Source: an uncultured Lachnospiraceae bacterium
GTDB lineage: Bacteria; Bacillota; Clostridia; Lachnospirales; Lachnospiraceae
Direction of reading: 5' to 3'
Length of the DNA stretch: 16,768 nt
Assembly (NCBI GenBank): GCA_910578335.1
Contig: CAJTPU010000006.1
Coordinates: 146,225 to 162,992 of the forward strand
Part shown: positions 1-7,541 of the stretch, in pieces
Position numbering within the stretch: position 1 is the first letter of the stretch
How the letters are laid out: each line of letters starts with the position of its first letter
Translations under genes and position numbers: made by a program
Notes under the pieces: generated by a model
Seen by the model: only the letters and a program-made list of their open reading frames with translations
Told to the model about the DNA's origin: nothing
Databases searched by the model: none

Positions 1-2
1 GC

Positions 3-800
3 GGAAAAGAATTTGTACTGACGGATGCGGAATTGGATTTTTATAAAAAGAAAAATCTGACGCTGCCGAAACGGTGTAAGGCGTGCAGGGAAAAGAACAA
101 ACGGCAGGAGGGCGCACACCTTCCGGGCAGTAGTCCGGCGGGGCAAACCGCAAGCGCACCGGAGCGCAAGCCGTCCGTCAGCCGCGTGCCCGGTAATCGT
201 CCGAATCGCTCGTCGGGCGGCAAAGGATTTATGACGGTGGCGGCAGGCATTATACTTCTGCTGGCAATGTTTTTTGTGATGAAGCAGAACGGCATGTTTT
301 CCCAAGAAAAAGACCAGGCGCAGGCGCCGGCAGGCATTCAGACGGAAACGCTGTCCCCTTCACCGGAAGCGCCGTCCCCTTCGCCGGAAGTGCCGTCCCC
401 TTCACCGGAAGCGCCGCCGATTCTGCCACCGGAAGTGACAACGCCGTCACCGGAAGCGCCGCCGGCAACTTTGCCGCAGGATGAGACGCCACCCACACAG
501 GAGCCCGCCGTTACAGAGACACCGGAAGCGCCGCTTTACACTTTCCGCTCGGAAAAGCTTCTGCTGTCGCATTATGAAAAGCATGGGATTGAGATGGGAT
601 TTGACTCTGCAAAAGCATATGAAGCGGCGGCTAATCAGGTGATTCAAAATCCTGACGTGCTGCATAAGTTGGAAGCAGAGGATGGTGACGACGTCTATTA
701 TCTGGAAGCAACCAATGAATTTGTCGTGGTATCCACGGACGGATATATCAGGACTTATTTTAATCCTGACAGTGGCATTGACTATTTTAACAGGCAATAA
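3..800 (+). CDS. Zinc-ribbon, single-pass membrane protein with BECR-like C-terminal domain (5' truncated)
   Basis: The frame is open to the left edge, so the start and the first zinc-ligand cysteine pair lie upstream. The visible 265 residues begin with the end of a zinc-ribbon (zf-trcl-like): FVLTDAEL, a Phe-Tyr-Lys run, then LPKRCKACRE with the second CxxC. A basic linker follows, then one hydrophobic segment at about residues 77-93 and a Pro/Ser/Glu-rich stalk with three 21-bp repeats. The last ~88 residues form a compact domain with SHYEKHGIEMGF, a Tyr-Leu-Glu-Ala-Thr-Asn strand and DGYIRTYFNP. That His/Lys...Arg-Thr pattern recalls BECR-fold RNase toxins and phage-associated nuclease domains. 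The fold is an inference; the domain could be non-catalytic. The topology suggests the C-terminal domain faces the side of the membrane opposite the ribbon. No immunity gene is evident next to it. Confidence 0.75.
   Translation, partial: GKEFVLTDAELDFYKKKNLTLPKRCKACREKNKRQEGAHLPGSSPAGQTASAPERKPSVSRVPGNRPNRSSGGKGFMTVAAGIILLLAMFFVMKQNGMFSQEKDQAQAPAGIQTETLSPSPEAPSPSPEVPSPSPEAPPILPPEVTTPSPEAPPATLPQDETPPTQEPAVTETPEAPLYTFRSEKLLLSHYEKHGIEMGFDSAKAYEAAANQVIQNPDVLHKLEAEDGDDVYYLEATNEFVVVSTDGYIRTYFNPDSGIDYFNRQ
354..416 (+). repeat. Three tandem 21-bp repeats encoding Ser-Pro-Ser-Pro-Glu-X-Pro
   Basis: Three consecutive in-frame 21-bp units (354-374, 375-395, 396-416). Units 1 and 3 are identical; unit 2 differs at two positions (Ala/Val in the peptide). 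They encode the start of a rigid Pro-rich stalk between the membrane segment and the C-terminal domain. More degenerate PSPEAP/TPEAP units continue to about 535. The copy number could vary between strains by slippage. Confidence 0.9.
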
Positions 801-902
801 TGTAAGCGGCGCCTTTTACGTCAATGTTAAAATGCGTTGCTTGTGGCAATGGGTAGTTCTGCCTAATAATAGTGGTACAACTGAAAAAGGAGGCTAACCC
901 AA

Positions 903-1409
903 ATGCTAAATGAAAATATGAAAGTAATCAGAAAATCAAAAGGACTTTCCCAGCAAGAGCTTGCCATCAAGCTGAACGTGGTGCGGCAGACCGTTTCTAA
1001 ATGGGAGCAAGGATTGTCGGTTCCCGATTCCGATATGCTGATTTCCATATCGGAAGTGCTTGAAACACCTGTGAGTACGTTACTTGGAGAAAAGCTCATT
1101 GAGTCGGAAGCGGATGATTTAAAGGCGATTTCCGCAAAATTGGAGGTGATAAACCTGCAGCTTGCACAAAGAAAAAACACTGGAAAAAGAATTCTGCATT
1201 GGACTCTTATCTCTTTGTGCGTAGTCATAACGGCAATTTTTGCAATCTTATTCGCATTGGAAAGGACTTTTGGGGAGTGGGATTCTGGTAATCTTGAAAC
1301 CGCCGTTCTCGGGGTGGCATTTCACTCATTTGCATGGCTGTTTGTCAGAGTAGCACCGATTATCTTTATTGGTGCAGTCATTGGAATTTTCATGACACGG
1401 AAGAAATAA
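903..1409 (+). CDS. XRE-family HTH regulator with two C-terminal membrane helices
   Basis: A 168-residue protein. Residues ~5-60 form a lambda-repressor-type helix-turn-helix: KGLSQQELAIKLNVVRQTVSKWEQG, the pattern of XRE regulators, here split as recognition helix VRQTVSKWEQG after SQQELAIKL. A short charged linker leads to hydrophobic helices at ~97-117 and ~134-164, so the DNA-binding domain is tethered to the cytoplasmic face of the membrane. The ATG at 903 has an AAAAGGAGG ribosome binding site at proper spacing. A weak promoter-like pair (TTGTGG at 841, AATAAT at 865) may serve it. The gene stands alone and is closed by a strong terminator, so it is probably not cotranscribed with ibrA. 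Such membrane HTH proteins are common in Firmicutes; the target and signal cannot be read from the sequence. Confidence 0.88.
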   Translation: MLNENMKVIRKSKGLSQQELAIKLNVVRQTVSKWEQGLSVPDSDMLISISEVLETPVSTLLGEKLIESEADDLKAISAKLEVINLQLAQRKNTGKRILHWTLISLCVVITAIFAILFALERTFGEWDSGNLETAVLGVAFHSFAWLFVRVAPIIFIGAVIGIFMTRKK

Positions 1410-1414
1410 AAAAT

Positions 1415-1457
1415 GGGCGTGATTCTCTCAGCATGAGAGAGCACGCCTTATTTTTTG
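1415..1457 (+). terminator. Intrinsic terminator after the HTH regulator
   Basis: GGCGTG (1416-1421) pairs with CACGCC (1442-1447) and TCTCTC (1424-1429) with GAGAGA (1435-1440), around a 5-base loop. A T-rich tract follows (1448-1457). It begins 6 bases after the stop codon and insulates the regulator from ibrAB. Confidence 0.9.
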
Positions 1458-1477
1458 TCAATCTTTGCCGAACTTTG

Positions 1478-1506
1478 TTGAATTTACCCCGCTAATGTGA
1501 TAAATT
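1478..1506 (+). promoter_or_regulatory. Sigma-A promoter for ibrAB
   Basis: TTGAAT (1478-1483), 17-base spacer, TAAATT (1501-1506), with an extended -10 TG at 1498-1499. It lies between the upstream terminator and the ATG of ibrA, and fits an independent transcription unit for the ibrA-ibrB pair. Confidence 0.5.
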
Positions 1507-1551
1507 AAGTGAAGGGGAAAAATGGTAAAATTTGGAAAAAGGGTGGCATGA

Positions 1552-2883
1552 ATGACAAGGGAGTATGAGGAAAAAGACGTGTATGCGGCGCTGCAGGAGC
1601 GTCTTAAGCTGATATTTGAAGAATTTGACAATATTTACCTCTCCTTTTCAGGCGGAAAAGACAGCGGTCTCCTTCTGAATCTGGTGCTGGATTACCGCAG
1701 GGAGCATTTTCCGGATAGAAAAATCGGTGTCTTTCATCAGGATTTTGAAGCGCAGTATACGGTGACGACGGAATATATTGAGAGAACCTTTGAAAGGATA
1801 AAAAACGAGGTGGAGGCATATTGGGTCTGCCTGCCCATGGCGACCAGAACGGCGCTCAGCAGCTATGAAATGTACTGGTATCCGTGGGATGATACGAAGA
1901 AGGAGTGCTGGGTGAGGGAGATGCCCAAAAAGGATTATGTCATTAATCTGGAAAACAATCCCATTTCCACGTATCATTACCGTATGCATCAGGAGGATTT
2001 GGCGAAGCAGTTCGGGCGTTTTTATAAAATGTCCCATGAAGATAAAAAGACGGTTTGCCTTTTGGGAATCCGCGCGGAGGAGTCGCTGCAGAGATACAGC
2101 GGTTTTTTAAACAAAAAATACGGGTATGGGGGAGAGTGCTGGATTAGCAGGCAGTTTAAAGACGTATGGTGCGCTTCTCCCCTGTATGACTGGTCCTTAG
2201 CGGATATCTGGCATGCCAATTACAGATTTGATTATGATTATAACCGTCTGTATGATTTGTATTATATGGCAGGGCTTACCGCTTCCCAAATGCGCGTGGC
2301 ATCGCCCTTCAACGATTACTCCAAGGATTCCCTGAACTTGTACCGTGTGATAGACCCTGAAATATGGGTAAAGCTGGTAGGAAGGGTGAAGGGTGCAAAC
2401 TTTGCCAGCATATATGGCAAATCCAAGGCGATGGGATACCGCAATGTGACGCTGCCGGAGGGGCATACATGGGAGTCATACACCAGATTTCTGTTAGATA
2501 CGCTGCCGCCAAGGCTGCGCAATAATTATATCAAAAAGTTCAATACTTCCATTGAATTCTGGCATAAGACGGGCGGGGGACTGGATGAAGACACCATCCG
2601 CGAGCTTATGGAGCATGGGTATCAGATAAAGAGAAACGGGGTTTCCAATTATACATTGAACAAAAAATCCCGCATAGTGTTTGTTGGGAAAATCCCCGAC
2701 AATACAGATGATATTAAATCTACAAAAGATATCCCAAGCTGGAAAAGAATGTGCTACTGCATTTTAAAAAACGACCATATCTGCAGATTTATGGGATTTG
2801 GGCTGACAAAGCAGCAGCAGAGCCGCATCGATATGATACGGCGGAAATATAAAAGTATAGAAGAGGTGGAGTATGGCGTCTAA
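1552..2883 (+). CDS. ibrA: IbrA-like PAPS-reductase-family protein (DUF3440)
   Basis: A 443-residue member of the PP-loop ATP pyrophosphatase / PAPS-reductase superfamily. The PP-loop signature SGGKDSG is at residues 33-39 after the strand IYLSF. A second conserved segment, LLGIRAEESLQRY, resembles the family's substrate loop. The C-terminal half matches the DUF3440 pattern, with a Cys-containing SWKRMCYCILKNDHICRF segment near the end. In Escherichia coli, IbrA acts with IbrB to activate prophage eib genes; its chemistry is unknown. The superfamily activates a substrate by adenylation, often for sulfur transfer. GGGTGG sits 6 bases before the ATG at 1552. The 3' end overlaps ibrB by 11 bp, so translation is probably coupled. 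No integrase, capsid or other phage gene is visible nearby, so the ancestral 'prophage activator' role may not apply here. Confidence 0.88.
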   Translation: MTREYEEKDVYAALQERLKLIFEEFDNIYLSFSGGKDSGLLLNLVLDYRREHFPDRKIGVFHQDFEAQYTVTTEYIERTFERIKNEVEAYWVCLPMATRTALSSYEMYWYPWDDTKKECWVREMPKKDYVINLENNPISTYHYRMHQEDLAKQFGRFYKMSHEDKKTVCLLGIRAEESLQRYSGFLNKKYGYGGECWISRQFKDVWCASPLYDWSLADIWHANYRFDYDYNRLYDLYYMAGLTASQMRVASPFNDYSKDSLNLYRVIDPEIWVKLVGRVKGANFASIYGKSKAMGYRNVTLPEGHTWESYTRFLLDTLPPRLRNNYIKKFNTSIEFWHKTGGGLDEDTIRELMEHGYQIKRNGVSNYTLNKKSRIVFVGKIPDNTDDIKSTKDIPSWKRMCYCILKNDHICRFMGFGLTKQQQSRIDMIRRKYKSIEEVEYGV

Positions 2884-3400
2884 AAGTCCGGTTTATCATG
2901 TGATTCCAGTACCGATTGAAAAGATAAAGGCAAATAATTATAACCCCAATTCCATAGCGCCGCCGGAAATGAAGCTTTTGTATGAGAGCATCAAGGCGGA
3001 CGGATATACCATGCCGATTGTCTGTTACTATGTGAGGACGCAGGATATGTATGTCATTGTAGACGGCTTTCACAGATACCGTATTATGCTGGAAAATCAG
3101 GATATATATGAGAGGGAGGGCGGCTTGCTGCCGGTTTCCGTAATCGACAAGCCGTTGGACCAGAGGATGGCAAGCACCATCCGTCATAACAGGGCGAGAG
3201 GAAGCCACGACGTAGAGCTGATGAGCAATATTGTAAAGGAGCTTCATGAGCTGGGACGCTCCGATACGTGGATTTCCAAGCATCTGGGCATGGACAAGGA
3301 CGAAATCTTAAGATTAAAGCAGATTACCGGACTTGCGGCGCTGTTTAAGGATGTGCAGTTTGGAAAGGCATGGAGACCGGTGGAGGAAGAGGAATTGTAA
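2873..3400 (+). CDS. ibrB: IbrB-like ParB/Srx-fold protein
   Basis: A 175-residue ParB N-domain-like protein. Residues ~9-50 carry the first strand and helix (VPIEKIKANNYNPN), residues 64-70 the DGFHRYR box typical of ParB/sulfiredoxin-fold proteins, and residues 104-112 a RHNRARGSH segment equivalent to the ParB box II arginines that bind nucleotide. A helix-turn-helix-like stretch follows at ~118-152 (ISKHLGMDKDEILRLKQ). It lacks the long C-terminal dimerisation part of chromosomal ParB. The start ATG at 2873 lies within the last codons of ibrA and is preceded by AGGTGGAG. The partner IbrA is always the adjacent gene in characterised examples. Expected role: a nucleotide-dependent regulator or modifier working with IbrA; the substrate is unknown. 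Confidence 0.88.
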   Translation: MASKSPVYHVIPVPIEKIKANNYNPNSIAPPEMKLLYESIKADGYTMPIVCYYVRTQDMYVIVDGFHRYRIMLENQDIYEREGGLLPVSVIDKPLDQRMASTIRHNRARGSHDVELMSNIVKELHELGRSDTWISKHLGMDKDEILRLKQITGLAALFKDVQFGKAWRPVEEEEL

Positions 3401-3418
3401 GAAAAATGAGGAACAATC

Positions 3419-3447
3419 TTGATTCGGGCAGAGGGAAATGTTATACT
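3419..3447 (+). promoter_or_regulatory. Sigma-A promoter for the hybrid histidine kinase
   Basis: TTGATT (3419-3424), 17-base spacer, TATACT (3442-3447), with an extended -10 TG at 3439-3440. It lies in the 120-base gap between ibrB and the GTG start at 3521, leaving a leader of about 65 bases. I see no terminator after ibrB in this gap, so read-through is possible. Confidence 0.7.
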
Positions 3448-3520
3448 GATACGGTAATGTTTTTGCAAAGAGGTATGTCTGACATTAACATCGAGAAATT
3501 TACGAAGTGAGGGATACATA

Positions 3521-6061
3521 GTGAACGAAAAATCAAACAAATCCTTGGTGATAAGTCTCGTGTGCGCATTGTTTCTATGCATCTGCGTTTTTATCGGCAT
3601 AGCCGGATTTATGAGTAACAAAAGTGAAGATGCAATCAGCGACATAGGTAATATTTACATGTCGGAGATGAACAAACAGATGCAGCAGAAATTTGATGCC
3701 ATTATCAATCTGCGTCTGTCCCAGCTAAAAGGAATTGAGCGGCGCACGCCGGCAGAGGAGAGCGTGTATGGCGAGGAGCTCTTGGAGGAGCTGTCCATAA
3801 GCGCCGGTATCAGAGAGTTTTCCTTTTTGGCAGTTTATGCAGAAGATGGTTCTTGTGAAGTGATTTACGGTGTTCCGGTGGAAATCGAGGAGGAGCAGAG
3901 CTTTTGGAATTCTTTGAAAGACAGCGGCGACTGTGTGACGAACGGTGTGGCGGAGAATGGAGAGAGGCTGCTGCTTTTGGGGTGCGAGGCGGCATATCCC
4001 ATGCAGAACGGGCAGACCAGTTTTGCCCTTGTGGGAGGGCTTCCCATGAGCTATCTGCAGGAAACCATGGTGTTAGAGGGCGACGAAGGAATTATGTACT
4101 CCCACATTATCCACAATGACGGAAGCTTTGTGGTCAGAAGCGGGGAGGCTTACAGAGACAGCTACTTTGAACGTATCAGGGAGGAATTTCAGGAATATGA
4201 CGGAAAGACGCCGGAGCAGTATGAAAAAGAAATTATGGGGGCGATAGCGTCAGGAGAAGAGTATGCCAATATTGTCATGATTGAAGGGGAGCGCAGGCAT
4301 ATGTACTGCTCGCCTCTTACGAATACATCATGGTATCTGGTGAGTATTATGCCAAACGGTATGCTGGATGCGGCAATCGCACATCTTGGCAGCCAGCATT
4401 CCCTCACCATGCTGTTTTCCTGCTGTGCCGTGCTTGTCGGCGTATTGGTTATGTTTGTCCTGTATTATAAAATATCCAGACATCAGATGGCTATGCTGGA
4501 AGAGGCAAAAAATGAGGCAAACAAGGCGAGCAAGGCGAAGAGCGAGTTCCTCTCCAATATGAGCCATGATATCCGCACGCCTATGAACGGTATTGTGGGA
4601 ATGACGGCGATTGCCATGACCAATATGGACGATATGCAGAAGGTGCATGACTGCCTGCGGAAAATAGCACTCTCCAGCAAGCATTTGCTGGGGCTTATCA
4701 ACGATGTGCTGGATATGTCCAAGATAGAGAGCGGTAAGCTGTCCCTGAATATGGATAAATTGTCCTTGCGGGATGCAATGGAAAGCATTGTCAACATTGT
4801 ACAGCCGCAGATTAAAGCGCGGGACCAGCATTTTGATATTTTTATACAGGAAATTGAGTGTGAGGATGTATACTGCGACAGTGTACGTTTAAACCAGATA
4901 CTGATAAACCTGCTTTCCAATGCGGTGAAATTTACGCCTGAGCGGGGCATTATCAATGTATATCTGCGGCAGGAGCCTTCTCCTTTGGGAGAAAAGTATA
5001 TCCGCTGCCATTTCAGGGTGAAGGATAACGGCATCGGCATGGACCCTGAGTTCCAAAAGAACATTTTTGATACCTTTACAAGAGCGGATGATTCGGCGGT
5101 ACAGAAAATTGAGGGTACCGGTCTTGGCATGGCGATTACCAAGGCAATTGTAGAGGCGATGAAGGGTACTATCGAGCTGACAAGTGCACCGGGGCAGGGA
5201 AGCGAGTTCCACATTACGCTGGATTTGGAAAAGGCGATTATGCAGGAGGCAGATATGGTACTGCCGCCATGGAAGCTTTTGGTGGTTGACAACAACGAGG
5301 ACCTTTGCAACAGTGCGATTTCTACCTTAAAAGAAATTGGCGCGCAGGCAGAATATGCGCTGTCGGGAGCTGCAGCGGTAGACATGGTAGAGAAGCATCA
5401 CAAGACAGGGGACGATTACCAGATTGTTCTTTTGGACTGGAAGATGCCGGAAATGGACGGTATGCAGACGGCGCGGGAGATAAGAAAGCGTGTTGGAGAG
5501 GATGTGACCATCCTCATTATATCTGCTTATGACTGGAGTGATATTGAGGACGAGGCAAAGGCAGCGGGAGCGCAGGGCTTTATCTCCAAGCCGCTCTTTA
5601 AATCCAATCTGTATCTGGGATTAAGCCGTTTCCTTGAGGGAGAAAAGCAAGAGGAAACGGAAGAGGTGTCTCCTATGCATTTTGCGGGAAAGCGTATTCT
5701 GCTGGCGGAAGACAACGATTTGAACTGGGAAATTGCAGAGGAGCTTCTTTCAGATGCGGGATTTGAACTGGAGCGGGCGGAAAACGGGCAGGTCTGCGTC
5801 GATATGTTCGAGGCGTCGGCGGTGGGCTATTATGACATTGTGCTGATGGATATCCGTATGCCGGTAATGAACGGCTATGATGCGGCAAAATGCATCAGGG
5901 GGCTGCATCGGGCGGATGCCAAGCTGCCGATTATCGCCATGACGGCGGATGCTTTTTCCGACGACATCCAGCGCAGTATAGAGAGCGGCATGAATGCGCA
6001 TATAGCGAAGCCCATTGATGTGGGGCAGGTGCTGCAGCAGATAAAAAAATATTTGGGATAA
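3521..6061 (+). CDS. Hybrid sensor histidine kinase with Cache-like sensor and two receiver domains
   Basis: An 846-residue membrane kinase. TM1 is at ~8-31 and TM2 at ~293-315. The ~260 residues between them end with WYLVSIMPNGML, typical of an extracytoplasmic dCache ligand domain. The HisKA box SNMSHDIRTPMNG has its phospho-acceptor at H349. The HATPase domain shows the N box (NQILINLLSNAVKF), DNGIGM and GTGLGMA. Receiver 1 (~585-700) has VVDNNED and phospho-acceptor D639 in LLDWKMPEMDG; receiver 2 (~724-846) has LLAEDND and D777 in LMDIRMPVMNG, ending with IAKP. There is no HPt or DNA-binding output, so signal must leave through a separate partner not visible here. The start is GTG 3521 with GTGAGGGA upstream; no competing ATG has a better site. 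The gene has its own promoter and terminator. The ligand cannot be told. Confidence 0.93.
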   Translation: MNEKSNKSLVISLVCALFLCICVFIGIAGFMSNKSEDAISDIGNIYMSEMNKQMQQKFDAIINLRLSQLKGIERRTPAEESVYGEELLEELSISAGIREFSFLAVYAEDGSCEVIYGVPVEIEEEQSFWNSLKDSGDCVTNGVAENGERLLLLGCEAAYPMQNGQTSFALVGGLPMSYLQETMVLEGDEGIMYSHIIHNDGSFVVRSGEAYRDSYFERIREEFQEYDGKTPEQYEKEIMGAIASGEEYANIVMIEGERRHMYCSPLTNTSWYLVSIMPNGMLDAAIAHLGSQHSLTMLFSCCAVLVGVLVMFVLYYKISRHQMAMLEEAKNEANKASKAKSEFLSNMSHDIRTPMNGIVGMTAIAMTNMDDMQKVHDCLRKIALSSKHLLGLINDVLDMSKIESGKLSLNMDKLSLRDAMESIVNIVQPQIKARDQHFDIFIQEIECEDVYCDSVRLNQILINLLSNAVKFTPERGIINVYLRQEPSPLGEKYIRCHFRVKDNGIGMDPEFQKNIFDTFTRADDSAVQKIEGTGLGMAITKAIVEAMKGTIELTSAPGQGSEFHITLDLEKAIMQEADMVLPPWKLLVVDNNEDLCNSAISTLKEIGAQAEYALSGAAAVDMVEKHHKTGDDYQIVLLDWKMPEMDGMQTAREIRKRVGEDVTILIISAYDWSDIEDEAKAAGAQGFISKPLFKSNLYLGLSRFLEGEKQEETEEVSPMHFAGKRILLAEDNDLNWEIAEELLSDAGFELERAENGQVCVDMFEASAVGYYDIVLMDIRMPVMNGYDAAKCIRGLHRADAKLPIIAMTADAFSDDIQRSIESGMNAHIAKPIDVGQVLQQIKKYLG

Positions 6062-6066
6062 CCTGG

Positions 6067-6098
6067 GGAAACGACCGTAGAAACGGTCGTTTTTCCTT
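6067..6098 (+). terminator. Intrinsic terminator after the hybrid kinase
   Basis: AAACGACCGT (6069-6078) pairs with ACGGTCGTTT (6083-6092) over an AGAA loop, followed by T/C residues. A second small hairpin, CTGCCG (6109-6114) with CGGCAG (6124-6129), lies just downstream and may reinforce termination. Confidence 0.88.
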
Positions 6099-6170
6099 AA
6101 AAAAAGCTCTGCCGCAGAAAAAACGGCAGAAAGGCTTTTGCAAAAATTTGTATGCAAGTTTTTTATTGTG

Positions 6171-6179
6171 TGTTATAAT
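6171..6179 (+). promoter_or_regulatory. Extended -10 promoter for the EAL-HDOD gene
   Basis: TGTTATAAT is a perfect extended -10 (TG at 6171-6172, TATAAT at 6174-6179). There is no good -35 at 16-18 bases (TATGCA at 6151), as is usual for extended -10 promoters. It is about 75 bases before the ATG at 6256. Confidence 0.6.
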
Positions 6180-6255
6180 AAATGAAACAATTATGATACG
6201 CAAGAATCGAAGATTCTTCCGATACCAAGTCCATACATAGAAAAGGAGAGGCATT

Positions 6256-7482
6256 ATGCTTGTAACATTGATTCCTTTATTTGATGAGAATATGGCGGTG
6301 AGTGCGTATTCTCTCTTTTCCCAAAAAAAGAACTATTTTCTGAATCCGAGTCTCTTAGGAGCAGGCTTTCATGACGGGGCTGCCTATGTAGATGGTTTGG
6401 AGCTTATACAGAATATGGGAATTGAAACGCTGTCGGCTGACAAGGAGGTATTCATACCGGTAGGAAATATTTCTATATTTTCCGATATCAGCGGACAATG
6501 CGATGCACCGCATGAAAGACTGGTGCTTTTGATTGACAATACAATTCCGCCTGAAGAATCCTATATCCGCAGGCTTAGGGAGCTGAAAGAGGACGGCTAT
6601 AAGCTTGCCATGCGAAAGCTGGAAGTAGCCAAATTTGAAGCGTACAGGGAAATCATGCTGCTGCTTGACTATATGCTTTTGGACCACAAGAAAATTGATA
6701 TCAGCAAGGCTAAGATATATTTTAGCAAGATATATCCGAATATCAAGCTGTGTGCGGGCAATATTGAAAGTATGGAAATCTATGAGCAGTTGAAGGAAGA
6801 CGGCGGCTATCAGCTCTATGAAGGAAAATTTTTCAGAATGCCCATCAACAAAGGCGAGCATGAGGTATCGCCGCTAAAGGTCAACTACATTCATTTGCTG
6901 AATATGGTGAACAGCCCCGACTTTGAACTGACGGAAGCGGCGGATGTGATTGGAAGGGATACGGCGCTTGTGATTTCCCTCCTTAAGATGGTAAACCGGA
7001 TGACGGTAAATTCACAAATCAAGTCGATACGCCATGCGGCAGCCATGCTTGGAGAAAAAGAGCTGCGAAAGTGGCTGACAACGGCGGTGGCAGGCGAGCT
7101 TTACACGGATAAGCCCAATGAAATTACACGTCTCTCTCTGCTGCGCGCCCGTTTTGCCGAAAATCTTGCGCCGGCGTTTGCACTTGCCATTCAGTCCTCC
7201 GAGCTGTTTCTGATGGGGCTTTTTTCCGTGCTGGATGTGATTTTGGATATTCCGATGGCGGAAGCGCTGGATATTGTCAAGGTATCCAAAAATATCCGAA
7301 ATGCCTTGATTGAGAAAAAAGGTCCTTTTGCATTGGTACAGGAATTTATTACACAGTATGAGAATGCAAACTGGCAGGAGGTTTCCCGCTTGATGATTCT
7401 GCACAATATCGATATGCAGCAGGTATATGATGCCTATATCAATTCCCTCAAGTGGTATCGGGAAATGGTATATGGTAATTAA
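6256..7482 (+). CDS. Degenerate EAL / HDOD domain protein (YuxH-like)
   Basis: A 408-residue cytoplasmic protein. Residues ~1-195 fit the EAL-like fold of the YuxH family (start ...LIPLFDENMAVSAYSLF), but the catalytic Glu-Ala-Leu signature and metal ligands are not visible, so it should not hydrolyse c-di-GMP. Residues ~205-390 match HDOD: a Asp-Thr-Ala-Leu-Val-Ile-Ser-Leu-Leu-Lys helix, then IKSIRHAAAMLGEKELRKWL. The HD catalytic dyad of true HD hydrolases is absent. HDOD proteins are usually regulatory scaffolds in signalling and motility. The ATG at 6256 follows AAAAGGAGAGG. A chemoreceptor gene follows 59 bases later with no terminator between, which suggests one transcript and a linked function. 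The exact partner is unknown. Confidence 0.87.
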   Translation: MLVTLIPLFDENMAVSAYSLFSQKKNYFLNPSLLGAGFHDGAAYVDGLELIQNMGIETLSADKEVFIPVGNISIFSDISGQCDAPHERLVLLIDNTIPPEESYIRRLRELKEDGYKLAMRKLEVAKFEAYREIMLLLDYMLLDHKKIDISKAKIYFSKIYPNIKLCAGNIESMEIYEQLKEDGGYQLYEGKFFRMPINKGEHEVSPLKVNYIHLLNMVNSPDFELTEAADVIGRDTALVISLLKMVNRMTVNSQIKSIRHAAAMLGEKELRKWLTTAVAGELYTDKPNEITRLSLLRARFAENLAPAFALAIQSSELFLMGLFSVLDVILDIPMAEALDIVKVSKNIRNALIEKKGPFALVQEFITQYENANWQEVSRLMILHNIDMQQVYDAYINSLKWYREMVYGN

Positions 7483-7541
7483 GGATTGTTGGTTGTAGCG
7501 TCAGATGAGAAGTGTTTTGGAAAAAGAAAGGAAAAATAGTC

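Noticed and set aside
354..416. Possible CRISPR-like array
   Set aside because: The units are directly adjacent with no spacers and encode a Pro-rich peptide in frame.
1552..3400. ibrAB as part of an assimilatory sulfate pathway
   Set aside because: No cysteine, sulfite or ATP-sulfurylase genes are near, and the ParB-like partner and DUF3440 layout point to the Ibr group instead.
4483..5385. 300-codon frame on the - strand opposite the histidine kinase
   Set aside because: Antisense to HisKA, HATPase and receiver motifs that are certain on the + strand.
7512..7541. Ten-codon N-terminal extension of the chemoreceptor from GTG 7512
   Set aside because: The ATG at 7542 has the better AAAGGA site and gives a normal start just before the first membrane helix.
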